Positions 47,721 through 57,810 of a stretch of 64,000 nt of DNA are shown here, piece by piece. The position numbers were made by a program, and so were the translations under genes. The stretch's first letter is position 1. Each line of letters starts with the position of its first letter. The stretch is from Penium margaritaceum (lineage: Eukaryota > Streptophyta > Zygnematophyceae > Desmidiales > Peniaceae): NCBI GenBank assembly GCA_023375785.1, contig SZWC01003930.1, positions 48,391-112,390 of the forward strand, read 5' to 3'. The notes under the pieces are model-generated. The model had not been told where the DNA came from. It worked only from the letters and a program-made list of their open reading frames with translations, and searched no databases.

Positions 47721-48688
47721 TGTTGAAAAATTGCCCCTCCGCATGCCCAAGTGTAGCGTCGGGAGGCGCCGACGAGCCGCCAGAATGTAGAAACGCCGCT
47801 TCGGCAAATCTGGCGACTCAAAGATTGCTTCGATCCTAAAACAGAGTATTGCTCTTGAAAGTTGACAAGTTATTGAATCTAATGGAAGTTGTTTTGCCGG
47901 AATTGGACAAGTATCGAGGGAGATATGGCCTTCCAGAATTGGGGTATGCGCAGCGGCTCTGGGAGCCGGCTGCGGCTCGAAATCCGGTCGATAATCGACC
48001 GGACCGAGTAACAAAATTACCATCTAGAGAAATTGCTCCGATAGGCCTGCCGAGGCATCCGGTGGATGATCCACCTGATCCGGTGGATCATCCACCGGAT
48101 CGAGTAGTGCAGGTTGTTACTGAGGGACTTCGCCAAAAACCTGGCTCGACGTCCAAACCTGGGGACTCGGTCGAAATTCACACTGCAAGTCCATGAACAG
48201 GTTTCGAACGTCGTCACACCCCATCACCAAACTCGACCCAAAAGTGGGTAGGGTGTGTGAAAACAGTGCACAAGTCCCCTACACCAGGTGCCAGAGGATC
48301 TGCGCTTTGGGAAAGGCGCTTTGCACGTGAAGGAAGGCGCCACGGCATCTGCACACCATGGAGGCGTTAGGCGTTTCAGTGGTGGCTGAAACCTGCGCTT
48401 TGGCAAGCATAACTTGGGCTACGCTTGGCCAAATTGCGCGCAATTGGGTACGTTAAAAAGCTCATAACTAGTCCTTTAACTGATATGATCATGTGTATGC
48501 TCCAAAACTAGCTCAAAACAACGTTATTCCCTTTGCAAACTGACTGTCTTTAAATTCCTACTCACATAGGGTAAGGCGACCAAAAAGCTCACGATCAGTC
48601 TCAGATTCGCCTAAAACCAGTAGACGTGAACCAATAGAGTGTATCAGACCAGCGTCAGGACCGCATCCACATGGATTCCATCCTGACA
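47721..48688 (+). repeat. Copia-2 3' LTR
   Basis: About 968 bases, starting TGTTGAAAAATTG and ending TCCTGACA. It aligns with 42308-43294 along its whole length. Confidence 0.93.
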
Positions 48689-51600
48689 TGCTTAGGCCTC
48701 CTTCACAACCTCCATGGAAAATGATGCGATCAAAAGGCTATCCATGTAGACCAAGATGGCGCTCAACTGCTAAGGCATTTGTTGGATAAAGAAAGAGGGA
48801 TATACCTTCTTCTATACATATCCCGCACAAGTTAGGGTACCAGTAATCTCTTGTGCACGTAGAAGATTGCTTGAGGCCATACAAGGACTTGCGCAAGTGC
48901 CAGACCTTGTCACTAACGTCACACTCTTATGGTTGAGTGACGTAAATCATTTCATCCTGAGGAAAAGCCATGGAGGAGCGCATTGTTCACCTCGATCTAA
49001 TGTAGTTCCCAGTCATGCTAAGCCAGCACACCAAATAGAGCGCGAGCTGAGGTCATACGGCCCATAGGGGGAAAGGTGTCAATGTAATTGATGCCCTCAA
49101 TATGAGAGTACCCCTTGACGACAAAGCGAGCCTTGTGGCATTCAAGTGATCCATCCAGCTTCACTTTCTTGCAAGAAGCCCACTTGAACTGAATAGCCTT
49201 CCTCCAAAGTAAAAGGTCAATTAGTTCGCACACTCCGTGCTCTTGGATGGCACAAAGCTCATCCTCGCATGCTGCATGCAAGGCATATGCATCCTCTAAG
49301 GAGAGAGATTTCCTCTATGTATCCAGATCAGGTGCCATAGAGGGAGAGCTCTGAGTGGAAAATGCACATGCCTCACTATTGGGTGTGACGACCACAAGGT
49401 CAGCTACTGCATCACAAGCGACATGAAATTTGCGAATGACCAGATTGTGTCCTATATGGCATGCTGTATACACCTCTCTGCGATGTGTGCGAACACTGAG
49501 GCTTAGGGCCTTTGTGCCGGGATCACCACTTGCAATGCTACAAGTGGAGCTCTTGGGTGCGTGGTCTGACACTTCCTAGCCTCCAGAGACCAATGGCCAA
49601 ACACGATCACTGGGCTCACACAAGTAACCTGGACTAGAAGGGGTCACTGCATGCCCAGAGATAGGCACGTCCTTATCTAATGAGGACTGAGGCTAAGGGG
49701 CAGGTGATCCGGTGTGAGGAGATGCGCGTTTGGGAGACACAGGATTGGGTGTGACTGTGGGAGTAGGAGTCAAGGTAGGACCACACACACAGGCAAGAGT
49801 ACTGGTGGACACACGTACAGAATCATGGGTGCTTGTGGGGTGCGAGGGTGAAGAGGTAGAAGCTGGCCGTGCTGGTCAGGTCTCTGGGCCGACAACAATG
49901 ATCGGTCGGTCATCAAGAGCCGGAGACCGAGAAGTGGAGGAGGCTCAAACGGGCACATCAGCCGGACGAGAGGTGCTCCTGGGCCTAGACTAACCCATCC
50001 ATCAAGAAGTCTCACACGTAGCACCGTGCGTGATGGACAACAACATTATCGAAGTCAGATCATTGTAAGTAAGAGACTGAATGATACAATGAGGGGCAGG
50101 CTTCTACAATCGCCAGGCCTTTGACCACGAGGAGCTTTCCATGAAGGCACACAGGCAACCGTGCGGGGACACGTTGGACCCATGCTGGTCCTTGGTGTAC
50201 CATGCAGAAGCTACAAATCCTAAGACACAAGCGAGACGCTGATCAGAACGATAACCAAACCAGAGCTTGTACGGTGTAATGTGGTCTAGAAAGGGACCAT
50301 GTGATAGGCTATTCCAGACCCAAGTCACGCAAGCGAATCCTTCGAAGGCAAAAGACTCCAGACATCCGCACTTAAACCACATACCATAAACCGCATCCTC
50401 CATGGCGCAGTTCCAACACTAAAAAACCTCGCTCTCCTTACAAGTAGCGGGAGTGGGGACCTAGTGAAAAACCCCATGCTTTGAAGAAATTGCCAATATT
50501 ACCAAGAATTTTGCCGTTGTAATCCAAACGGAAGGTATGTAGTGTGTGGCAGGACAGATGCTCAGCCATCAATAGCAAGAGGCAAACTGCAAGAGCAACA
50601 TCACTCTTCTGGCGCATGCTGTAAACCACTACATCTGGGTGAAGTCATTTTTCACGTTCAGTACGTCTTGGCCCCAATCGGATAAAGACTTGACAGGAAG
50701 AAGACCAAGAAGGTCCAAATGGATCAACTCGAGGGGGCAAAGCGCTCGAGAACAAGATTTAGGGTAGGTGCAACAATGAATCTCACCTTGAGTGTAGAAC
50801 TTACAATCGATCGTGGGCAGGCTTCTCAAAAGAAGCCGTGTGAAGACCGGACACGGACTGTGTTCAAATGAGCTTCAACAGAGTGTCGGTGCCCATATGA
50901 CATAGGTAATGATGTAGTAGTCGCTGGTGCTTAGCAGGAAGAACACCAGCGACTAACACACAAGCAGGAGGAGAGGGTGAGCAAGACAAACATGAAATCC
51001 AAGAACCACAATACACATCATCCAGAACAGAGGCACGAAGGTAACCAACACAAGTATCAATAGCTTTCACAGTTGCAAAGCCTGTAGTGTGCTTCACAGA
51101 GAGCAACATAAGTGTGCAAGCAAGCAAAGAAAGCAAGTTCAGCTAAAGGTCAGGTAAAAAAACAACTAGGAAAGATACAGGGGGCCACATGGACTATTGA
51201 AGCACACAACCGCAATACCATGGACCAGCAAGGACTGACCAGAGCCTGTGCAAACAGAGCGAGTATACGCAAAACGTTTGAGAACAACGAAGTCACTACG
51301 ACAACATGTCATGTGATGAGTGGCACCAGAATCAATGATCCAGGTGGCACAATGATCTCGACCAAAGGAAAACTCGTAATTGAACACTCGGCCTCAAACC
51401 GGCGCTGAGAAACAGGTAAGGAGGAACGACGAAGTCCACAGAGGTGAGATGCATGAATCCAATAGGCACCGTCAGGCCCATTATTATCACATGACACCTG
51501 TGCCACCCTACACGAGGCATCAAGAGTGACGAGAGCAAGCAAACAAAAATTCTATAAACCACCCAGCTGTGACAACATACTCGCACCTCCCTGAAAGCAA

Positions 51601-51950
51601 AACGCCAGAAGGTGACAAAGATCTGCAATGGTGTGGTCAATTGGGTCCGGGTCGCCAATGCTCGCCATTTAAGAAGTAGGAACCGTTGCAGTTATGGGCG
51701 CCGCGCAACCTGAGGGTGTGCTGCTTGACGCGGCCTGCTTCGCAAGTGCAGCATGAAGATTGCGAGTGATCCGCCCCCAGTCAGGTGGCTGCTGGCAGTT
51801 GGTGTAACAATGAGCGCCTCCACTATTGTAGCTATGGAAAGTACATCCACTTGTACCACCCAATGACTGATGCTGTTGCAACTCTTGCTGGCCCAAACCA
51901 CACTTCTTCTTGCCCTTCTTCTCCTGTGCCACGGCTGCCATACCCTACAT
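48689..51950 (-). mobile_element. Copia-C zinc finger, protease, integrase and reverse transcriptase start
   Basis: Minus strand. A CTFHSYNSGGAHCYTNC finger-like block at ~51850. A protease block WIIDSGATHHMT at ~51345, the copia Asp-Ser-Gly active-site motif. Pre-integrase at ~50900 (LLHHYLCHMGTDTLL). Integrase ~50830-50100 (LELIHLDLLGLLPVKSL, then TPYKLWFGYRSDQ). Reverse transcriptase start at ~49280-48690 (CKKVKLDGSLECHKARFVVKG, split here for length at GSLE). It ends at the Copia-2 insertion. Fossil with many breaks. Confidence 0.85.
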
Positions 51951-51959
51951 CTGAGTCGA

Positions 51960-51990
51960 GGTAGCCGGGGTGGAGGAGGAGGAGGAGGAG
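51960..51990 (+). repeat. (GAG)n trinucleotide run in Copia-C gag
   Basis: Consecutive GAG triplets (about eight) near 51972-51995. On the coding (minus) strand they fall in a proline- or serine-rich linker between gag and the zinc finger. Confidence 0.7.
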
Positions 51991-52151
51991 GAGGAGGATG
52001 TGCCAGAGGATGAAGGAATGGACTGCAAGAGGGACATCGGTGGTGATGCAATGATTGGTGCAGCAAGGGGACTCGCTTGATGGACCACAGTTGGCTCATG
52101 GGCAGAAATCACCTAGAGGAAAATTTCATGCGCCCAAGGGAGGAGCTGAGG

Positions 52152-53195
52152 CTAGGTGGAGAAGGGCTTGAGCATTGCGTCTCTGTTCTCCGGGAAGATG
52201 TCTGCATGTTCAAGACATGCTCTGATCATGAACGTGCAAAGCTCCCAGAGCAGTATACCTCCTGGTGTCCCAAGGCGCATGGCAGGCCTCGAATAATGCG
52301 TTGCAGGCTCAGCGGGTCCCTGACCAAGGGAGTGAAAGGCGCAAATGTTAGTTGTGTGGGTGGCGTACATCGCTAGACCAAGAAAGAAAAGTGGCAAGTC
52401 CCAGTCCCCACGTGGATTAGCACCCTCGTCTGTGCCGGCCTCTCCAAGGAAAGGGTGAAAGTCCACGACAGTCTTGCACGGTATGGCGTAACGGAGTCTA
52501 CGTAGTAGCCAAGCCGCTGTCAACACCTGAGCGCGGTCCATAACCTGGTACGGATTGTGATAGTGGGGCCATATCCCCTCTAAAGTGGCCCAGACCTGGA
52601 AGACAGCCTCTGAGGAGTCAAAGCTGTCCTTGCTGATATAGCGTGGGGACGGGGTCTTGAAGTCCTTGGGTTGCCGCTCCATGGGGAGAGCAACCACAAG
52701 CTGGGAAGGACAAGGGATGGGGAAGATACTAGGACGAGTAAATTTGCTGACGTAGGGATGAGAGGAGGATCTGATCTCCGGGAACCGGGAACCAGAATGC
52801 GTCTGAAGGATGCGCGTCTCGCTCTCGTGGGTGTCATCCTCCATGCCTGGCATGTCGGGGTCCTCATCCAAAGGATAAAAAAGTGGCGGGTCCTGGCCTG
52901 CTGCTCTCCTCGGTGCAGATGATGACTGCAATGCATAAGGTATGACACCGGCGACTCCCCCGGATGTCTGGTGTGGGGCCGTGGACTGACCACAAATATG
53001 ACCTGAGAGCGCATAGATGGCGTTAGTCTGCTGCTCTTGCTGAGAAAGAATCTCATCCTGGTGACTATGCAGGTCCACAATGGCCTCCAAGCGTGGGCTC
53101 ATGACCCTTGAAAAGGAGGAAGAGGGATCTAGTGGTCCTTTGCCCTTGTCACCGGTCCGAGTGATGTGAGCGCTCAGCATGGACCAAGATGTCAA
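52152..53195 (-). CDS. Copia-C gag-like open frame, 347 codons, still open
   Basis: This is the longest uninterrupted frame in the window. The first ~130 residues are Ser/Pro/Gln-rich and hydrophilic (SPRLEAIVDLHSHQDEIL looks like a short helix). The region after ~170 (FDSSEAVFQVWATLEGIW, RAQVLTAAWLLRRLRYAIP, LPLFFLGLAMYATHT) is more globular and includes helices expected of a gag capsid. It sits where gag belongs, upstream of the zinc finger and protease of Copia-C. I do not recognise the typical copia gag blocks seen in Copia-1 or Copia-D, so the assignment rests on position. As part of a fossil element it is listed only as still open. Confidence 0.65.
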   Translation of the reverse strand: MTSWSMLSAHITRTGDKGKGPLDPSSSFSRVMSPRLEAIVDLHSHQDEILSQQEQQTNAIYALSGHICGQSTAPHQTSGGVAGVIPYALQSSSAPRRAAGQDPPLFYPLDEDPDMPGMEDDTHESETRILQTHSGSRFPEIRSSSHPYVSKFTRPSIFPIPCPSQLVVALPMERQPKDFKTPSPRYISKDSFDSSEAVFQVWATLEGIWPHYHNPYQVMDRAQVLTAAWLLRRLRYAIPCKTVVDFHPFLGEAGTDEGANPRGDWDLPLFFLGLAMYATHTTNICAFHSLGQGPAEPATHYSRPAMRLGTPGGILLWELCTFMIRACLEHADIFPENRDAMLKPFST

Positions 53196-53419
53196 ACCAG
53201 TCGGATTTCAAAGCCGTGAGCGGTTCCCAAGGATTTGAAACGCTGTGAATGATTGACTTTTGAACCCCAAAACTTGACTAAGGTAAGTATAGACATCAGT
53301 AGGGGTTGATTGACATCAGCACGGACCTGATGACATCAGCAAGGAAAATGTAGACGCAAGCGATCTTTTGGTGGGAGTCACACAAACTCTTTGATATGAG
53401 GGGAGGACCTCGTCACCAC

Positions 53420-53525
53420 CTTGCATGGCTACGCAACGGTGTAGCTACATAGTCCTTGCGTAGCTATGCATAGTCTACGCAGCTGCGTAGCGAAGCTACT
53501 ACGCCGTAGCTTTGTGTAGCACTGT
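53420..53525. repeat. Cluster of GCGTAGC / GCTACGC words
   Basis: Within ~105 bases the words GCTACGC, GTAGCTAC, GCGTAGC and CTACGC occur about a dozen times in both orientations, allowing many alternative hairpins. It may be a degenerate foldback repeat. Confidence 0.65.
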
Positions 53526-53559
53526 TGCACAGCAAAGAAGTTGTGACTGCTATTGCGCA

Positions 53560-53960
53560 GGACTACTAGCACTGTAACCGCTCCTACTTCTGCTCCGCTA
53601 TTGCAACTACCACTATTGTTGTAATGCTACTGGTGCTGTTGCAATGTTGTTGTTGTTTTTGCTGTTTTTACTGGCGTTACAGCAAATGTAATGCTATTGT
53701 TGCTGTCGCTGGGCTGGTGCTGCTGTTGAAGGCTGCTGTTGCTGCTATTTCTGCTTGCTTCCATTGCCGCTCCTTGCTGGTGGTGCCACTATTCCCTCCT
53801 GCTGCCGCTACTTGCTATTGGTGCTTGCAGCTGTTGCTTCGTAGTGCAAGTTGCTACTACGGGTTGTTGCTGCAAGTTGCTTCCCGTTTTTTTAACAATG
53901 CCCAACCAAACACGGGTGTTGTTGCCACTCGGTACTTTTGCTGCTCCTCGTCGTGGCTGC
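53560..53960. repeat. GCT/GTT-rich trinucleotide-like tract
   Basis: About 400 bases of imperfect GCT, GTT and ACT triplets (for example TGCTGTTGCAATGTTGTTG). A 125-codon plus-strand frame with Cys/Leu-rich sequence runs through it and is a product of the low complexity, not a gene. Confidence 0.7.
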
Positions 53961-55562
53961 TAGAGCTGGTAAATGTCGCAGCTCACATGGTGAGGAGATA
54001 GAAGGCAATTTGTCAGCATGCTTTAATAAGAGTTGTAGAGAGAATTTAAAAATGACAGGTTCATGGCATAAGTACTTGCTGTGGGGAACGGCCGGTGTCG
54101 GACGCGGCAGGACAAGGTCTGTCCTAAAACTGGTCCAAACTCATTGTTTTGGCCGTAACTGAGCATAGACATGTCAGAACGCTATGCTGTCTGACCCTAT
54201 ATGAGTAAAATCACAAGCCACGCGCTACGACTGGTCACATGCATGCATACGGCATTAAGCAGTGGACACATAATGCAAAGAAATGCAAATCAGGCCCACA
54301 ACCAGTCCACCGATAAACTCCTACGTGCGGTACAAAAGCTGCAGCAGGTCCCAGACAGTGTCCACAACCCTGGGACAGTCGTTGGTAAGCTCCAAGCTGG
54401 TAGTCCGCCACCAAATGTTGCACCGATACTACCTAGGTCCACATCAGGGATCTGCACGGGCATGGACACGGCCGAGTGGTCACAGTATACTTTACTAGTT
54501 GACAAGAATGTCACAAAGCAAAAGAGCCACGCCCACTAGGTAGCCCATTGTTTCCCTGCTCTCTCTAGCATTAGTTGAGGAGGGGTCTGTGAAGGTCCCA
54601 GAAGTTTCACTCTGGTTGCACTTATCCCCCTCAGATATGAGAGAGTACAATTTCTCCATTTGACCACCGTTTTTGACGTGTAAGAGATGGTTAGAAGGTT
54701 CTTGCAAAACCCTATCAATTGCTTCCACTTTTGCTTCAGTTTATGCCTTGTAGACTCCAAGAAAGGAAACACTGCTCTCATATCTAAATTCTGTTTTTTT
54801 TTTTGTTTTGGGCTAAAAAGAAGATAATGATGTTTTTGAACCTTTTGTAGGTTTTTTGGAGGAAACCATAGCCACTGCATTCATCATCATTTGCCACATA
54901 ATCCCTCCAAATTTGACGTCATTTGAACAACCTTCATTGTAAGTGATGATGTCAGCACCAACACAGACAAACATTTTTGTTGAAACATAAGTTCTTACCA
55001 ACGTTCAAAATCTTTGAGAAACTCCAACGACTTATAGTTCTGAAAAAATTGACTATTGAACCCATATTGAGCAGCACCAATGTCGCCAGTCCGTAACAAG
55101 GGCAAGGGGCCAGGAGACACCTCCTCTTCCTCCCCGTCATAGCACGTCTAAAAGACTGTGCATCCATTGCCAGTCTCCCCTTATGGCTTTGTACCATCGG
55201 GAGCGTGTACCATGTGCACTCATCCACGCCAAGCTCCTGAGTTAATTAGACTTGCGGGGCATGGAAAAAAACTCATGTCGTGGCTGGCACCAGCATTGCA
55301 TGTGTGGCACACGCTGAGTCCACACTGGCAATTGTAGCCATGGCATACTGTTTGGGTGTCTACCGGCTTTGCGTGTTGCTATTGTGGCAATCGGCACCAT
55401 GATTGGCGCCAACATCACCAGCGCCCTGCCGGTTGGCAACCGCCGTGGATACGGTCGTGCCCTTTGTCTTAACCATCCAACTTAGAGATTTCAACTAATA
55501 CTGTGGAACCCCTCAGTGGAGCTATGATGGTGTTGTACATCAAGATCTAGGGTCTAAATTGG

Positions 55563-56120
55563 ATGATGCAACAACTCACAGACTATGTAGTCACTGAGCG
55601 GGCTGTTGCCACCATGTCACTACAGAAACCTCCGTTTTCCTCCTTGCCATCCTTACCTCCAACGGTGTTATTACCAGATGGTCCCTTGCCACCCACCCTC
55701 AGCTTCACATCCGACGCCCTCCGCTCTATCCTGGAGTCAGTCAGAGTCATCCCGACCTCAGACCCCATCTCTCTCTTAGCCGTCCCTTCTTCTGGAACCC
55801 CTTGTGTACACAGTCGCTGCGCAAGACAGCAGATTGCACGACTGGCTAGACGTGCCCAGCCAGTAGGAGTAGAGCTAACAACAGCAGTACTAGTAGTGAA
55901 AAACGTGGCTGGGGAGCGGATTCCCTCGTCTCGCATCGTGGCATTGGTATGTCACCCCCTCTCAGCTTCTGCGTGTGTGTTAGTTGTTGGGGCGATGATG
56001 TGTTCGCCGACAGATGCCATGGAGACGGAGGCACATGACACACTCAAATGGCGCATTATCTGGAAGGAACAGACACCCTGCTTTGGGGAAGGACTGTTTG
56101 TCCAAGGAGGTCTGGTTTGA
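55563..56120 (+). CDS. Open frame of unknown function in LTR-B
   Basis: A 185-codon frame on the LTR-B sense strand. Residues ~25-60 are Pro/Leu/Ser-rich (LPSLPPTVLLPDGPLPPTL). There is an Arg-rich patch (RCARQQIARLARRAQ, ~84-98), a hydrophobic stretch (SASACVLVVGAMM, ~142-154) and an acidic/Trp-containing end. No known domain is recognised. It could be a gag-like or accessory protein of LTR-B, a captured host fragment, or chance. Confidence 0.35.
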   Translation: MMQQLTDYVVTERAVATMSLQKPPFSSLPSLPPTVLLPDGPLPPTLSFTSDALRSILESVRVIPTSDPISLLAVPSSGTPCVHSRCARQQIARLARRAQPVGVELTTAVLVVKNVAGERIPSSRIVALVCHPLSASACVLVVGAMMCSPTDAMETEAHDTLKWRIIWKEQTPCFGEGLFVQGGLV

Positions 56121-57559
56121 TGCTCAGCCGGATTTCTAGATTGAGATAGAGCTTACAAGCGACGTGGCGGAGGGAGTCGATGGGGCAATAGAGGCCGTTG
56201 ATACCCCCAGGTCAGGAGGATAGGAACTGCTATGACGATGGCAATTGTTGCAGTACAGCCGTCTCCCTTGTCCCCGGTTACAGGGTTGGTGCGCCACGTC
56301 CTCTTGGTTTTGACAAGTCTGACGGCCGTAACGGGGATGGAGTCCATCATCAACCAAGGGACAACAGATGATTGATGCGCCGGATAGTGCTGGAGGACGA
56401 GAGCATTTGGCCAAGCTAGGAGGGTGCAGACATCCCTTGTGAGGACGACGAGTCGTATATGGCAGACTGGTCACACATGGAGTCGGTGACAGATGTAGAG
56501 GCCTAGTGTGCTACCGTACATGCAGTAGCCATAGCACGAGCAAAGGATGGCCCCTATACGATGGCAGACGTCCATGTGTGCAACACGTTGACATCAGCTG
56601 ATGAGCTTGTAGCAACCGCGGTGGAGGATGCAGAGCAAGCTACAGACCTCCAGCTCATGGTTCATTTTACCAGCGTCGTGAACACCATGGCGCTTCCAGC
56701 AGACTACACAGCTATAGTTCCCAGGTGCGAGCGCCTACGCTCCGCGATGGACGCTCAAGAGGCACCCGTGGCTAGAGCAGAGCTGGACGTGTAGAGTCTC
56801 ATGGCCGAGCTCTGAGAGGCCAACAGCCGCTGTTTTACCGGGGATGTTCCAGCACGACGGGCTGCCAAGGAGTGTGTGGAGGATGTACACATACGTCTTG
56901 AGGAAGCTGAGCGGTCTTTCTTGGATGCACATCTGGGACAGGTGGACCTCCAGAAGTAGGGGATAATGGGCTGCACACCAAGGATAAGGAGGAGTACCAC
57001 CACAGTGAGCGCACCTTCGATGACCACGATGATGTCGCAGATGCAGATGTACCTATAAATGTTGACGTACGGCGAGAAGCTCACGGCCAAGCGAGAGGTG
57101 TCTCACCAGCAGTGAGTGCCTTTGCAGCAGCCGTTCTTGTATCCTCACACCATGTACTTGGCGACTCATTTTTTGGTACCCGCACCCTCTTAGCAGCTCG
57201 TGGTAAGCGTCACTTGAGTCGGCCACTAACGTAGAGGATGTCAACTTGTGTGACGAGCATGCAAAACTGCACCCATTTCTACTGGACAAGGCCGATTGGA
57301 GGAGGTTGTGGCTCACGCCAATGCACATGTGATGGATGCCCACCTTCAGGTTTATTTTGCGACTGACCGCTTGCATGCCGCACATGCAACAGGTCACCTA
57401 GTTGCCGCAATAGAGCTTGACAAGCTGTACACACATCTTGATGTTGCAGAGACTGCATGGCACGGTGCAGCTTAGCAGTTGGCAAGCATACATTTGCTCA
57501 TGCAAAAGGAGGAGGTCATCAGCGCTAGACGAGTCAAATTGGCAGGTGACAACTGAAGT

Positions 57560-57650
57560 AATGACTATGATAGTGACAACAACAACGACGGTGACGATAG
57601 AGACAACAACAACAACAATGACAATGACAGCAACGACAGTGCTATGGGAT
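57560..57650 (+). repeat. GAC/AAC trinucleotide-rich tract
   Basis: Imperfect (GAC/AAC/AAT)n over ~90 bases. The plus strand would encode an Asp/Asn-rich run. It lies ~160 bases before the LTR-B 3' LTR. The opposite strand gives the Val/Thr-rich frames seen there, which are shadows. Confidence 0.75.
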
Positions 57651-57810
57651 GAGGCTGTGTGCAAGCACATCCCACCGGCATCGTCATCACCCTTGTTATT
57701 GCTATGGAGGGCTGTGTGGCCATGGGAGAGCCGTAATCCCTCCTCAAGGATTGTGTTGGGCGCGGCCATCAGCTTTGCGTGTGCTGTCAGCTTGTGCAGC
57801 CCAAGGGGAG

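Larger units (their letters stand above)
42308..48688 (+). mobile_element. Copia-2, full-length Ty1/copia fossil inserted in Copia-C
   Basis: LTRs at 42308-43294 and 47721-48688, both starting TGWTGAAAA and ending CCTGACA. Interior parts in copia order. The flanking 5 bases are TCCCT and TGCTT, at best a decayed duplication (3 of 5). Both flanks are adjoining parts of the Copia-C reverse transcriptase. In one 118-base stretch near the LTR starts I count 13 differences between the two LTRs, so the insertion is not recent, though younger than Copia-1 by coding decay. It has several breaks and is not functional. Confidence 0.93.
40640..54525 (-). mobile_element. Copia-C, minus-strand Ty1/copia fossil inserted in LTR-B and split by Copia-2
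   Basis: LTRs lie at ~40640-41305 and ~53300-54525. The interior on the minus strand runs gag (53195-52152), zinc finger and protease (~51900-51150), integrase (~51140-50100), reverse transcriptase start (~49280-48690), then across Copia-2 to the reverse transcriptase end (~42300-41930, starting at YRMKDLGLA) and RNase H (~41900-41330, with HFVRDLVERHV). The two halves of the reverse transcriptase meet at the Copia-2 insertion. It has many breaks in pol, while gag is still open. It differs in sequence from the Copia-1/2 and Copia-D families. Confidence 0.88.
53300..54525 (-). repeat. Copia-C 5' LTR (inner edge uncertain)
   Basis: Its start (54525) and first ~520 bases match the 3' LTR at 40780-41305. 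The inner part holds a GCGTAGC-type palindrome cluster and a long GCT/GTT-rich tract with no match in the 3' LTR, so either the two have diverged by repeat growth or the inner edge lies nearer 53960. Confidence 0.65.
54526..57810 (+). other. LTR-B interior with unrecognised coding-like sequence
   Basis: Right-hand remnant of the LTR-B interior, from the Copia-C border to the polypurine tract (CCAAGGGGAG, 57801-57810). No protease, reverse transcriptase, integrase or envelope motif was seen. The plus strand contains stretches that read like a hydrophilic, Ala/Glu/Asp-rich helical protein (for example LMVHFTSVVNTMALPADY near 56660, EECVEDVHIRLEEAE-like sequence near 56870). It is broken many times. 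A GAC/AAC-rich tract lies near its end. Confidence 0.5.

Noticed and set aside
48224-48406. Small minus-strand frame repeated at 42830-43012
   Set aside because: The near-identical pair is explained by both lying in the two LTRs of Copia-2.
53624-54001. Cys/Leu-rich 125-codon frame resembling a small secreted or membrane protein
   Set aside because: Lies wholly in the GCT/GTT low-complexity tract of the Copia-C LTR.
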